Source: Lysobacter_L cavernae (lineage in GTDB: Bacteria > Pseudomonadota > Gammaproteobacteria > Xanthomonadales > Xanthomonadaceae). From it: DNA of 64,000 nt. This document shows, piece by piece, positions 1 through 7,587 of this stretch (position 1 is its first letter; the number at the start of each line of letters is the position of its first letter). The translations under genes were made by a program, and so were the position numbers. The stretch is taken from NCBI RefSeq assembly GCF_042648505.1, contig NZ_JBHRXK010000003.1, forward strand, positions 62,001 through 126,000, written 5' to 3'. The notes beneath the pieces were generated by a model that was given only the letters and a program-made list of their open reading frames with translations, had not been told where the DNA came from and made no database searches.

Positions 1-1210
1 GGCCGCCGTAGAGTTCGTTGACCTCGCTGACGCGTTTCATGCCGATGCCACGGCGGTCGGCGTCGTTGAGATTCCGCAACCAGTCGTAGAACTCCGGCGA
101 CCCCAGGTAGAACGCACCGTGCAGGAACTCGCCGTCGCGTTCGAGCACGGCGCGATCCTCGTCACTGGCGTTGTCATAGGCGATGCGCTGCATCAGCGCG
201 GCATCGTCGACCACCTTGCGTTTGATCACGCCGACTTCGACCAGGCGTTTGAAGCCCTCGTTGAGCATCTCGCTGCAGCCATACAGGCCCTGCGCGAACG
301 GCATCAGGTCGCGTGGGTCGGTGTGGAGCGGATCGACCAGCGCGGGGTCGAGCGATGCCAGCACGTGCCGGTACGCGGCGTTGTCGGTATGGCGCAGCGC
401 CAGCGCATGACACAGCGCATCGGCCAATGCGCCGATACCGATCTGCAGCGTGCCGCCGTCGCACACCAGCGTGCTGGCGTGGAAGCCGATCGCGTAGTCG
501 GCGTCCGACACCGGCTGCCGCGGCAGCCCGAACAACTTCGGGTACGGCCCCGGCGGCGTGACCACCGCATCGAAGTACGCCGCATCGACCGCGGCCGTGC
601 CGCCGAGCCACGGCAGTTCGGGGTCGACCTCGGCGATCAGCAACGGCCGCGGCAGGCCGCGCGCGGCGAGTGCATCGACCGCGTCCAAGGTGAGGTCGGT
701 GTTGCACGACAACGACAATTGCGTGCCATCGGCCGATCGCGCGACCTTCTGCACGATCGCATTGAGCCCGCGATCGGCCAGTGCGCGCGCGACGTGGGTG
801 TAGTTGAGGCTGGCGTAGCGCTGCTGCGCCTGCGGCGCATTGAGCATCGCGCCTGACTGCAGGTAGAACTCCTCGACCTCGACATGCGCCGGCAGCGCAT
901 TGCGCTTGAGCGCCTGCACATAGGCCAGGCGCGGGAAGTCGTCACCGAAGTGGCGCTGCAGGAACGGGCCGAGGAAACGCGCCTCCAACCCCTTGCCCGC
1001 ACCCGGCGGGTCCAGCGACAAGGCGGTGTACAGGTGCAGGCGCCGCGACGGGTCCGGCGCCATCCGTGCGTACAGCGCATTCAACAACCGGTGCGGCTTG
1101 CCCAGCCCGAGCGGCGCGCCCAGGTGCAGCGGGCCGTCGATGCGGGCCAGCAGGAACTCGACGGCGGCGTCGAGCGAATCGAAATGGGCGGGGGCAGGGC
1201 GGGGCGTCAT
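1..1210 (-). CDS. Acetyl-CoA hydrolase/transferase family protein (partial, runs off left edge)
   Basis: The frame is open from an ATG at 1210 to the left edge, giving about 403 residues without a stop; the C-terminus lies outside the window. The segment CDGGTLQIGIGALADAL near residue 250 and the later GFKRLVEVGVIKRKVVDD and HGAFYLGSPEFYDWL stretches are typical of the acetyl-CoA hydrolase / CoA-transferase family (4-hydroxybutyrate CoA-transferase fold). Such enzymes move or hydrolyse CoA from acyl-CoAs in the cytoplasm; the substrate cannot be told from sequence. The gene is read away from the cassette array that ends about 100 bp upstream. The interval 1211-1309 shows no gene. Family call is good, exact reaction uncertain. 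Confidence 0.8.
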   Translation of the reverse strand, partial: MTPRPAPAHFDSLDAAVEFLLARIDGPLHLGAPLGLGKPHRLLNALYARMAPDPSRRLHLYTALSLDPPGAGKGLEARFLGPFLQRHFGDDFPRLAYVQALKRNALPAHVEVEEFYLQSGAMLNAPQAQQRYASLNYTHVARALADRGLNAIVQKVARSADGTQLSLSCNTDLTLDAVDALAARGLPRPLLIAEVDPELPWLGGTAAVDAAYFDAVVTPPGPYPKLFGLPRQPVSDADYAIGFHASTLVCDGGTLQIGIGALADALCHALALRHTDNAAYRHVLASLDPALVDPLHTDPRDLMPFAQGLYGCSEMLNEGFKRLVEVGVIKRKVVDDAALMQRIAYDNASDEDRAVLERDGEFLHGAFYLGSPEFYDWLRNLNDADRRGIGMKRVSEVNELYGG

Positions 1211-1309
1211 GGCGCCAAGCCTAACGCTCGGGCATTGGGGTGGGGTGATGGCCTGGTCAAATGCCAGGTTCCAACTAATCGGGCTGTGGGATCTGCGTGC
1301 TGCTTGGCT

Positions 1310-1372
1310 GGCTAACGCCGGAGTCAAGCCGTGCCGCGAAGCGGCTTGGGCTTGTTTGAATTGTCAGGTGCC
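1310..1372 (-). other. attC recombination site behind the alpha/beta hydrolase cassette
   Basis: On the minus strand the order is cacctgac, then a stem built from AAGCCGCTTCGCGGCACGGCTT, then ggcgttagcc. The closing core GTTAGCC is close to consensus; the opening core is degenerate (CTGAC instead of CTAAC). The stop codon of the preceding gene lies inside the site. This is the distal end of the array. Confidence 0.8.
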
Positions 1373-2178
1373 AATGTGTCCGGGTGGCCCGATTCCATCG
1401 AGGCCGCAAAACCGGAGACCAATTCGAGCACCTGATCTTGCTGCTCGCGATGGGGCACGTGACCACACTCCCGAAGGATCGCCAACTGGGAGGCGCCCTG
1501 CACACCACTCACGATGCGGTTGGGGAACTCAACAGAGCCGTACTCGTCAAGGTCCCCGTGGATCGCCAGGACGGGACATCTTATGTGGCCCAGATATGGG
1601 TCGAGGCTCCAGGAGGCGAATGCTGGTGAGAGCCAGGTTTGCGTCCAGGCATCCAGCACCCACTGCGCCTTGTCCCCATGCCACTTCATCAGCCTGTTGA
1701 GTTGCTCAGGGCGCCCAAACTGCTCCTTGGCCGCAAGAATGCCTGTCAACGTACGCGGCTCCACGAATGCCTGGGCCGATTCCGAGGCCACCCACTGGCA
1801 GCCGGATACCTGCGTGGCTGCAATCACCAGCGCCATCGCCCCGCCAACGCTATGGCCGAACAGCGAGAATTTGGCGAGGCCCAGTGCGCTGATGATTGCG
1901 GGAAAGTAGATTCGTGCTTCCTCGGCGATAAAGTCCGTCGAGGGCAGCCCCTGGCGCGCGGATGACCGACCAAAGCCCAGCCTGTCATATGCAATGACAG
2001 GTCGACTCAGACGCTGAGCCAGGGTGCCGGGGAAGTCACGCCAGAGCTCGACGCTGCCAAGTGAGTCGTGCAGAAGAACTACGGGTGAGTTATCAGACTT
2101 GTCGGCGGTCCACTTTCGGACAAATACGCTGCCACCCGGTACATCAACAAAAACGTCTTCGATTCTCACGTCGCTCAT
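1324..2178 (-). CDS. Alpha/beta-fold hydrolase (integron cassette gene)
   Basis: A 284-residue protein starting at the ATG at 2178; the open frame extends further upstream, but only through attC sequence. It has the alpha/beta hydrolase layout: oxyanion-region HDSLGS, nucleophile elbow GHSVGG with Ser about residue 110, acid in IHGDLDEY, and His in CGHVPHRE near the end. Probable soluble esterase or hydrolase of unknown substrate. The last residues (NKPKPLRGTA) are encoded by the attC stem, so the C-terminus was set by cassette formation. Base composition is less GC-rich than in the flanking chromosomal genes, which fits transfer. It is the last cassette of the array. Confidence 0.85.
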   Translation of the reverse strand: MSDVRIEDVFVDVPGGSVFVRKWTADKSDNSPVVLLHDSLGSVELWRDFPGTLAQRLSRPVIAYDRLGFGRSSARQGLPSTDFIAEEARIYFPAIISALGLAKFSLFGHSVGGAMALVIAATQVSGCQWVASESAQAFVEPRTLTGILAAKEQFGRPEQLNRLMKWHGDKAQWVLDAWTQTWLSPAFASWSLDPYLGHIRCPVLAIHGDLDEYGSVEFPNRIVSGVQGASQLAILRECGHVPHREQQDQVLELVSGFAASMESGHPDTLAPDNSNKPKPLRGTA

Positions 2179-2186
2179 CGATAGCT

Positions 2187-2242
2187 GGTTGGCGCCTAAG
2201 CCGAGCCGCGGCGGCTTCCGGTTGAATGACTTGTCAGGCCGC
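2187..2242 (-). other. Degenerate attC site (second of a back-to-back pair)
   Basis: On the minus strand it begins gcggcctgacaa, has the common stem with AAGCCG / CGGCTT, then lacks the usual TTCAG stretch and ends in gcgccaacc. Only about 14 bp separate it from the next attC at 2257-2321, so the pair either encloses a gene-less mini-cassette or records the loss of a cassette. Confidence 0.65.
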
Positions 2243-2256
2243 GACCAGAAGATGCT

Positions 2257-2321
2257 GGGCGCTCGCACCGTCAGCGGACGGCCCGCAGAGTGGACCGTCC
2301 GCTGCAACCGCTGGTTAGACC
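2257..2321 (-). other. attC site of a second structural type, behind the amidohydrolase
   Basis: On the minus strand it starts ggtctaaccagcgg, followed by an inverted repeat whose arms CAGCGGACGG and CCGTCCGCTG lie at 2295-2304 and 2272-2281. The opening core GTCTAAC is good; the closing core (gcgagcgccc) is poor. The stem sequence differs from the other sites in the array, so this cassette probably came from a different source pool. Confidence 0.65.
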
Positions 2322-2351
2322 GCGTACACAAGGGCCATCGTGTGCATCAGT

Positions 2352-4055
2352 TCACTGCCCTCGCTTGTACACAGTCTTCCCTTCCTTGATGGTCTCCAGC
2401 ACAACGATCTTGTTGATGCTCGTCGGGTCAATCGTGAGGGGGTTATCGGAGAGGATTACCATGTCGGCCAGCTTGCCAGGCTCGAATGAGCCCTTGGCCG
2501 CCTGTTCACCGAACTGTTCGGCGCCCCAGAGGGTGATCATCTTCATCGCCTCGTAAGGGGTGACGCGCTCGTCGGGACCGATGACTGTCCCGGAGCGTGA
2601 CGTGCGATTCACGGTTGCCCACACGACCTGCATCAGGTTGGGAAGCGCAACCGGCGCATCAGTGTGACTGGTCGCGTGCAGGCCAGTGTTCAGGATCGAG
2701 CGCATGGGCGAGATTCTGGCGGCCTGTTCCGGGCCGACGATCTGCTTGTACCAGTCGCCCCAGTAGAAGGTGTGCATCGGGAACATCGACGGAAAAATGC
2801 CGAGTGGCTTGAGCGCCTGCACCTGGTCCGGCCGGATGAACTGGCCGTGGATGAGGATCACCTGGCCCGGCTTCACACCATGTTTGGTGACCACGGGCTT
2901 CAGCGCCTCGAACAGCTGGTCGATGGCGGCATCACCATTGGTGTGGACCTTGACCGGCCAACCCTTGGTGTAGGCCTCGTCGAGATAGGCCTCGACCTGA
3001 CTGGTGTCAGGAATGGCCGGGTATCCCTTGTAGCCGGGTTTCTGGCCATCGGGCGGGATCAGGTAGGCGACGGTGCGCCAAGCCGTGCGGCCTTGGGGCG
3101 AGCCGTCGAGCGTGATCTTGAGGCCGGCGAGGCGGTAGCGGTTTTTGTAGGTCGTGGAGAAGCCGCGGTCGATCTCGGCGCGGTTGGTGTAGTCCATCCA
3201 GCCGGTGAAGTCGATGTCGACGAGCCCGCGTTCGGCGGCACTCACCATGTCGGTATGCATGGCGCCGAACATGCGGCCCTCGTTGGCGGTGGTATAGCCG
3301 TAGCTCTTGGCCATCTCCAACCCGCGCTTCAGAAAAACGTCCTTTCCAGCCTGGGTGGTCGGCGTGAGGAACTTCACCACGTAAGGCATGGCGGCGAGTT
3401 CCTCAAGCACCCCATTCGGGGTCTTGCCGTCAGCCTCGCGACGGATGACGCCACCCTCCGGGTTGGGCGTGTCGGCGCCGTAACCGATCATCTTCAAGCC
3501 CGGCGTGTTGACCGCCGCGAAATGACCCGAGATATGCGTCGCCATCACGGGAACGGTGCTCGAGACCTTGTCGAGATCTTCGCGGGTCGGGTGCCGGCCG
3601 AGCAATGCATCGTCGTAGCCGACGCCGAAGATCCAGCCTGTCAACTCAACGTCTGGCCCGACGGAGAAGGTTTTCAGCCTTGCCACGAGATCGTCCATGG
3701 TGTTGACCGTGCCGTCCGGAGGGGCAAGCAGATTTGCGCCGACGGCTTGGGTACCGAACTGCTGGGCGTGAGCATGGCCATCGATAAATCCGGGCATCAG
3801 CGCCTTGCCGGCGAGGTCCACGGCCTTCGTCGTCGCCCCCTTATGTGTCTTCTCAATGTCTGCCTTCGCGCCTGCGGCCAGGATCTTCCCGTCCTTGACC
3901 GCCAAGGCCTCGGCGTTGGGCTGAGCATCGTTCATGGTGACTATGGGGCCGCCGGCATAGATGACATCGGCCACCACTGTCGGGCCGGACGGTTTGCATC
4001 CCGACACGGGCAGCGCAAGGGTGAGAACCACAAATATCGATCTTACGAAGTACAT
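2352..4055 (-). CDS. Lipoprotein amidohydrolase, YtcJ-like (integron cassette gene)
   Basis: A 567-residue protein from the ATG at 4055, preceded by ccaggaga. The first 20 residues form a lipoprotein signal with lipobox PVSGC, so the enzyme should be anchored in the envelope. The body is the amidohydrolase family 3 (YtcJ-type) TIM barrel: metal-binding HAH in FIDGHAHAQQ near residue 94, a central IHGQF, and an Asp in TSHTDAP near the C-terminus. Family members hydrolyse amide or formamide bonds; the substrate here is unknown. The ORF could be read from further upstream, but that part crosses attC sequence and overlaps the previous cassette. At 1.7 kb it is large for an integron cassette. Confidence 0.88.
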   Translation of the reverse strand: MYFVRSIFVVLTLALPVSGCKPSGPTVVADVIYAGGPIVTMNDAQPNAEALAVKDGKILAAGAKADIEKTHKGATTKAVDLAGKALMPGFIDGHAHAQQFGTQAVGANLLAPPDGTVNTMDDLVARLKTFSVGPDVELTGWIFGVGYDDALLGRHPTREDLDKVSSTVPVMATHISGHFAAVNTPGLKMIGYGADTPNPEGGVIRREADGKTPNGVLEELAAMPYVVKFLTPTTQAGKDVFLKRGLEMAKSYGYTTANEGRMFGAMHTDMVSAAERGLVDIDFTGWMDYTNRAEIDRGFSTTYKNRYRLAGLKITLDGSPQGRTAWRTVAYLIPPDGQKPGYKGYPAIPDTSQVEAYLDEAYTKGWPVKVHTNGDAAIDQLFEALKPVVTKHGVKPGQVILIHGQFIRPDQVQALKPLGIFPSMFPMHTFYWGDWYKQIVGPEQAARISPMRSILNTGLHATSHTDAPVALPNLMQVVWATVNRTSRSGTVIGPDERVTPYEAMKMITLWGAEQFGEQAAKGSFEPGKLADMVILSDNPLTIDPTSINKIVVLETIKEGKTVYKRGQ

Positions 4056-4084
4056 CTGATGGTCTCCTGGATTGGCTCGGCACG

Positions 4085-4146
4085 GCCTATCGCCTGAATT
4101 AAGCCGAGCCGCGAAGCGGCTTCGGCTGAATGAATTGTTAGGCCGC
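4085..4146 (-). other. attC site behind the YCII-like cassette
   Basis: The best-preserved site of the array. On the minus strand it starts gcctaacaattcattcagcc, has a stem GAAGCCGCTTCGCGGCTCGGCTT, then aattcaggcgatagg. Both cores are recognisable; the closing one carries GATAGG instead of GTTAGG. The stop codon of the YCII-like gene lies 12 bp upstream. Confidence 0.85.
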
Positions 4147-4158
4147 ACCAACCACCCC

Positions 4159-4500
4159 TCATGACTGCGGGTCGAACCCGAAGACGCGCAACTCCTGGTC
4201 GCAGCTGCAGGCCTTTGCGATGCGTGCGGCCCATGCGACGGCATCCTCACGCGAGGGTAATTCGAGCACGGTGAAGCCGCCGTTGAGCGGGGGCGCCCAC
4301 GGGTAGCCGCCCTCAGTAACAGTGCCGTCGGCCGAGACGAGCACAGGCAACACGTCTTCGTCGATACCGCCACCGAAGACGTAGACGCCTGCGGCTTTAG
4401 CCTCCTCGATCACGGCATGCGAGTCGCGGACCACCGCCTCCCACTCGTCGTCGAGCACGACCATCGCCGCGCTGGGGAAGGAGATCAGGTACTTGGCCAT
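4159..4500 (-). CDS. YCII-related domain protein (integron cassette gene)
   Basis: A 113-residue protein from the ATG at 4500, preceded by agaagggg. It opens with MAKYLISFPSA and has HAVIEEAKAAGVYVFGGGI followed by a long beta-rich half ending LRVFGFDP. This is the ferredoxin-like layout of YCII / DGPF proteins, small cytoplasmic proteins of mostly unknown function. It sits between two attC sites in the same orientation as the other cassette genes and has no neighbour that indicates a pathway. Confidence 0.75.
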   Translation of the reverse strand: MAKYLISFPSAAMVVLDDEWEAVVRDSHAVIEEAKAAGVYVFGGGIDEDVLPVLVSADGTVTEGGYPWAPPLNGGFTVLELPSREDAVAWAARIAKACSCDQELRVFGFDPQS

Positions 4501-4550
4501 GGCGCCCCTTCTTTTTTTGGGAATGATGGCGATCGTGAAGCGTGTGTGCG

Positions 4551-4613
4551 GCCGAACGCCTGAATTAAGCAGACCCGCGTAGCGGGTTCGGCTTGAAAGA
4601 ATTGTCAAGCAGC
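4551..4613 (-). other. attC site behind the first cassette
   Basis: On the minus strand it starts gctgcttgacaattctttca, continues through a stem AGCCGAACCCGCTACGCGGGTCTGCTT, and ends aattcaggcgttcggc. Both cores are one or two bases from consensus, and the stem is a clean palindrome around the central GCTACGC. Confidence 0.8.
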
Positions 4614-4868
4614 AAGCGGTGATCCATCAACTGCATGAGATTTTTACCGTGCTCTGTCCTGCTGGTGGCAAGGTAGAAGATGCGGCGGCCAAGTAAAACT
4701 GCCTTGAACCTTTTGTAAGTGTTGAGGTCGTGGGGGCTTGAGCCGAAACGTCTCCGTAACTCCACCGTTCTTTGGGATGGCGCGTAACAAGTAGAAGGCG
4801 ACGACACCGTCAGGGCCTGCCTCGTACTCTTTGCACTCAAGAAAGTGGGTAGCGGTTACATCAATCAT
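4565..4868 (-). pseudogene. Frameshifted small cassette ORF, unknown function
   Basis: The ATG at 4868 opens a frame (MIDVTATHFLECKEYEAG...) of 74 codons. A second overlapping frame continues as HDLNTYKRFKAVLLGRR... and ends inside the attC as PLRGSA. The two fit one continuous protein of about 100 residues if a single base is gained or lost near the G5 run at 4732-4736. I therefore read it as one gene with a frameshift, unless the run is a sequencing error. No family recognised. It is the first cassette, just downstream of the core-like box at 4874-4883. Confidence 0.6.
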
Positions 4869-4883
4869 CTGCTGCCTAGCGCC

Positions 4884-5160
4884 ATCTAGACCCCAAATCG
4901 GGGCGGCAACGGATCGTCAGCCAATGGCGGCAGGGGCGTCAATCCGATCAGTCGCGTGTTTGTCCGGCCGTATCCGGACCAAGGGGCGGCGAGCGGACAT
5001 TCGGGTCTGCAATCTGCAACACTTCCCCCGCTCCGGTCGCCGACGTTGTCGGGATCGCAGGTCACGCCACACGGATGCGGCGGAGCGTCACTGTCTGTTT
5101 GCGGCGGCCCCTTCGGGCATGCCCGAAACGGACTCTCACACCACATAAGGAAATGCACAC
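4884..5160. other. Intergenic region at the upstream edge of the cassette array
   Basis: I see no convincing gene here; short ORFs on both strands have no recognisable product. If the array is transcribed, its promoter should lie in this stretch. The last bases hold the ribosome binding site (aaggaa) of the gene starting at 5161. No integrase or attI-like site was recognised. Confidence 0.5.
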
Positions 5161-5631
5161 GTGAGCCAGAACCTGATTTCGCTGGATATATCCGCCGAAG
5201 ACCTCGGGGCCATCGACCAGGCCTTGTCCGTCATCGAAACCCGCTTTGCCGGGTTGTTGGCGCTGGAGGCGGACGAGCGCCGCGCGCTGGTCAAGATGGG
5301 CGACAAGTCCGAGGCCTTCTGCCGCCAGACGCTGATGGCGCTGGTGCAGAACCCGCAGGTGGTGCCGCCGAGCCTGGACGTCTCGGAGGCCACCGACGAC
5401 TTGCGCGCGATCGATGCACTGCGACCGCGCCTGGCCCGCCTGGAGCGTCTGGTCGAACGCGTCAACGACACCGCGATTGCCTTGGGCAGCGACGTGATGA
5501 TGGCGGCGCTGGAAGGCTACGCCCTGCTCAAGGTGTCCGGCCGCGGCCAGGGCCTGGAAGGCCTGCGCTCGAACCTGGGGCAACGCTTCAGCGGCGGCCC
5601 GCATCGCCCGGCGCCGGCGCCGCAGGACTGA
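5161..5631 (+). CDS. Conserved hypothetical protein, mostly helical
   Basis: A 156-residue protein starting at a GTG preceded by cataaggaaatgcacac; the nearby ATG at 5153 reaches a stop within three codons, which leaves the GTG as start. Composition (SAEDLGAIDQALSVIE, LRPRLARLERLVERVNDT) predicts a soluble all-helical protein, without signal peptide or membrane segment. I do not recognise the family. It is a single gene closed by a strong terminator 21 bp after its stop. Confidence 0.7.
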   Translation: MSQNLISLDISAEDLGAIDQALSVIETRFAGLLALEADERRALVKMGDKSEAFCRQTLMALVQNPQVVPPSLDVSEATDDLRAIDALRPRLARLERLVERVNDTAIALGSDVMMAALEGYALLKVSGRGQGLEGLRSNLGQRFSGGPHRPAPAPQD

Positions 5632-5651
5632 TCGCGCCGCTCGCTTGCCGG

Positions 5652-5678
5652 AAAAAGCCCCGTTCGCGGGGCTTTTTT
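5652..5678 (+). terminator. Rho-independent terminator of the 5161-5631 gene
   Basis: Stem aaaaagcccc / ggggctttttt with a six-base loop, followed by the T run. Being A-rich on one side and T-rich on the other, it could also stop transcription from the right. The following stretch to 5936 shows no gene. Confidence 0.9.
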
Positions 5679-5936
5679 CTGGGCGGCCGGGGCTATTTTG
5701 CCCGCCGCCGCAGTGCCGCCACTGCGTGCACGGCGCTTTGAGGGTCGGCGCCGGCGTCGCGAGCCCCGAGGATGGACAAATTTTCACCATCGACGGGGCT
5801 TTCAGTCCCGTCATCGCAGTTCCCCAGCTCCGCGCACGCGGCTTTTTGCCGCGTCATCGGAGTCCGGTGGGTCGGCGACGGCGAATTTTTCCCTGGCAAC
5901 GGCGAAGTTTCCTCCGCAGCCGCAGTCTCGAGCTCA

Positions 5937-6006
5937 CGTAGGGCGGGTTTTCAACCCGCCGCCCGACGCGTCGACTCCCTGCGGCGGGTTGAAAACCCGC
6001 CCTACG
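5937..6006. repeat. Perfect 24-bp inverted repeat overlapping the tauE-like stop codon
   Basis: The arm cgtagggcgggttttcaacc... (5937-5960) is repeated as its exact complement at 5983-6006, with a 22-base loop. Arms of this gggcgggtt type are common extragenic repeats in Xanthomonadales. The TAG stop of the exporter gene lies inside the right arm, so the element forms its 3' end and may protect the mRNA or terminate transcription. Confidence 0.85.
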
Positions 6007-6751
6007 CAAACAGCAGCTTGCCCGCCGCGATCAGCAGCACCACGCCAAGAGCCCGGCGCAGGCCTTTCACCGGCAGCCACTTCAAGCCCAGTTGGGTGCC
6101 GATCAGGGCGCCGACGGCGACCGCGCCCAGCCACAGCGGCAGTGCGGTCGGCAGGGTGCCGGTGGCGTGCAGCAGGCCGGCCAGGCCGGTCAGCGAGTTG
6201 ATCCAGACGAACGCGACCGAGGTGCCGCTGGCTTCGCGCGTCGGCATCCAGTGGGCGAACAGCAGCAGCGGGGTCAGGAAGATCGCGCCGCCGGTGCCGG
6301 TCAGGCCGGAGAGCACACCAATGGCCGCACCGATCAGCAGCCCCGGCAGCCACGGCACGCGCCGGCCGGCGGCTTCGGCGTCCTCGCGCTCGCCGCGCGC
6401 GGCGTGGCGGAACACGCCGATCGCGGCCACCAGCAGCACCAGGCCGAGCAGCAGCGAATAGCTTTCCTTCGGCAACTTGATCTGCGCGGCAAAGAACGCC
6501 GCCGGCGCCGAGGCCAGCACGAATGGCAGCACGTTGCGCCAGCGCACGTAGCCGTTGCGCCAGAAGCGAAACAGGCCGATGCCGCCGACCAGCAGGTTCA
6601 GCGCGAGTGCGGTCGGGCGCATCTGTTCCGGGGCGAAATTCAGCAGCGCCATCGCGGCGATGTAACCGCTGGCGCCGGCATGGCCGACCGACGAATACAG
6701 CGTGGCGACCGCGAGGAACAGCAGTGCCAGCAGCAGTTCGGTTTCGTTCAA
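6002..6751 (-). CDS. TauE/SafE family sulfite/anion exporter
   Basis: A 249-residue inner-membrane protein with about eight hydrophobic segments. The family repeat appears twice: SSVGHAGASGYIAAMAL near the N-terminus and SGLTGTGGAIFLTPLLL in the middle. TauE/SafE proteins export sulfite, sulfoacetate or related anions. The start is taken as the TTG at 6751, which overlaps the TGA of the preceding gene (TTGA). No closer ATG precedes the conserved ELLLALLFLA segment, and the overlap matches the tight packing of the other genes. It is the last gene of the persulfide-dioxygenase operon, where export of sulfite made by that enzyme would make sense. Confidence 0.85.
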   Translation of the reverse strand: MNETELLLALLFLAVATLYSSVGHAGASGYIAAMALLNFAPEQMRPTALALNLLVGGIGLFRFWRNGYVRWRNVLPFVLASAPAAFFAAQIKLPKESYSLLLGLVLLVAAIGVFRHAARGEREDAEAAGRRVPWLPGLLIGAAIGVLSGLTGTGGAIFLTPLLLFAHWMPTREASGTSVAFVWINSLTGLAGLLHATGTLPTALPLWLGAVAVGALIGTQLGLKWLPVKGLRRALGVVLLIAAGKLLFA

Positions 6752-7160
6752 ATGCGGCTCGTCACAAGGCGGGCGAGCTGCGAGCCTGCCAGCAGGGCGA
6801 TGACGAACACAACCGGCTCGACACTGCCGTGGGCGAGATTGGCCAGCGCCGGGCCCGGGCAATAGCCGGCGATGCCCCAGCCGATGCCGAACGCGGCGCT
6901 GCCGCCAAGCAGGCGCGCATCGATGCGCGGCGACGGTGCCGGCGGCAAGGCCTGGCCGTCCAGCGTGCGGCCGCGCCGGCGCAGCCAAGCATAACCCGGC
7001 AGCGTCACTGCGAGTGCGCCGCCCATCACCAGCGCCAGCGAGGGGTCCCAGCGCCCGGCCAGGTCGAGGAAGTTCAGCACCTTGTCGGGGTTGGTCATGC
7101 CCGACACCGCCAAGCCCAGGCCGAACAGTGCGCCGGCAATCAATGCATACGCGAGGCGCT

Positions 7161-7164
<4 letters not shown>
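6748..7164 (-). CDS. YeeE/YedE family membrane protein, second half (DUF6691 type)
   Basis: A 138-residue protein with four hydrophobic segments and the motif GYCPGPALANLA near the C-terminus, which matches the C-terminal half of YeeE/YedE thiosulfate-uptake-type channels. The conserved Cys in GYCPGPA is the residue thought to pass sulfur species in this family. The ATG at 7164 overlaps the stop of the upstream gene (ATGA), so the two halves are translationally coupled and probably assemble together. The early motif AVSGMTNPDKVLNFLDL is also typical. The pair probably moves thiosulfate or another sulfane-sulfur compound. Confidence 0.88.
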
Positions 7165-7586
<422 letters not shown>

Positions 7587-7587
7587 G

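Larger units (their letters stand above)
1310..4883 (-). mobile_element. Integrase-less integron cassette array (four genes, five attC-like sites)
   Basis: Four ORFs on the minus strand are each followed, in the same direction, by an imperfect palindrome of about 60 bp with the attC plan: a core like GCCTAAC, a long stem such as AGCCG..CGGCTT, and a closing core like GCGTTAGGC. Sites lie at 4551-4613, 4085-4146, 2257-2321, 2187-2242 and 1310-1372. The upstream edge is a single core-like box (gcctagcgcc, 4874-4883). Two genes have C-termini that read into the attC stem and end with nearly the same residues (PLRGTA, PLRGSA), a known feature of cassette ORFs. No tyrosine recombinase is encoded in the window, so this is a cluster of attC sites lacking an integrase. 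Confidence 0.85.

Noticed and set aside
2664..4097. Long plus-strand frame opposite the amidohydrolase
   Set aside because: The minus strand carries the lipobox, metal-binding motifs and integron orientation; the plus frame has no domain.
4886..5158. Minus-strand ORF between the cassette array and the 5161 gene as the missing integrase or first cassette
   Set aside because: 90 codons without tyrosine-recombinase residues or any domain; no attC follows it.
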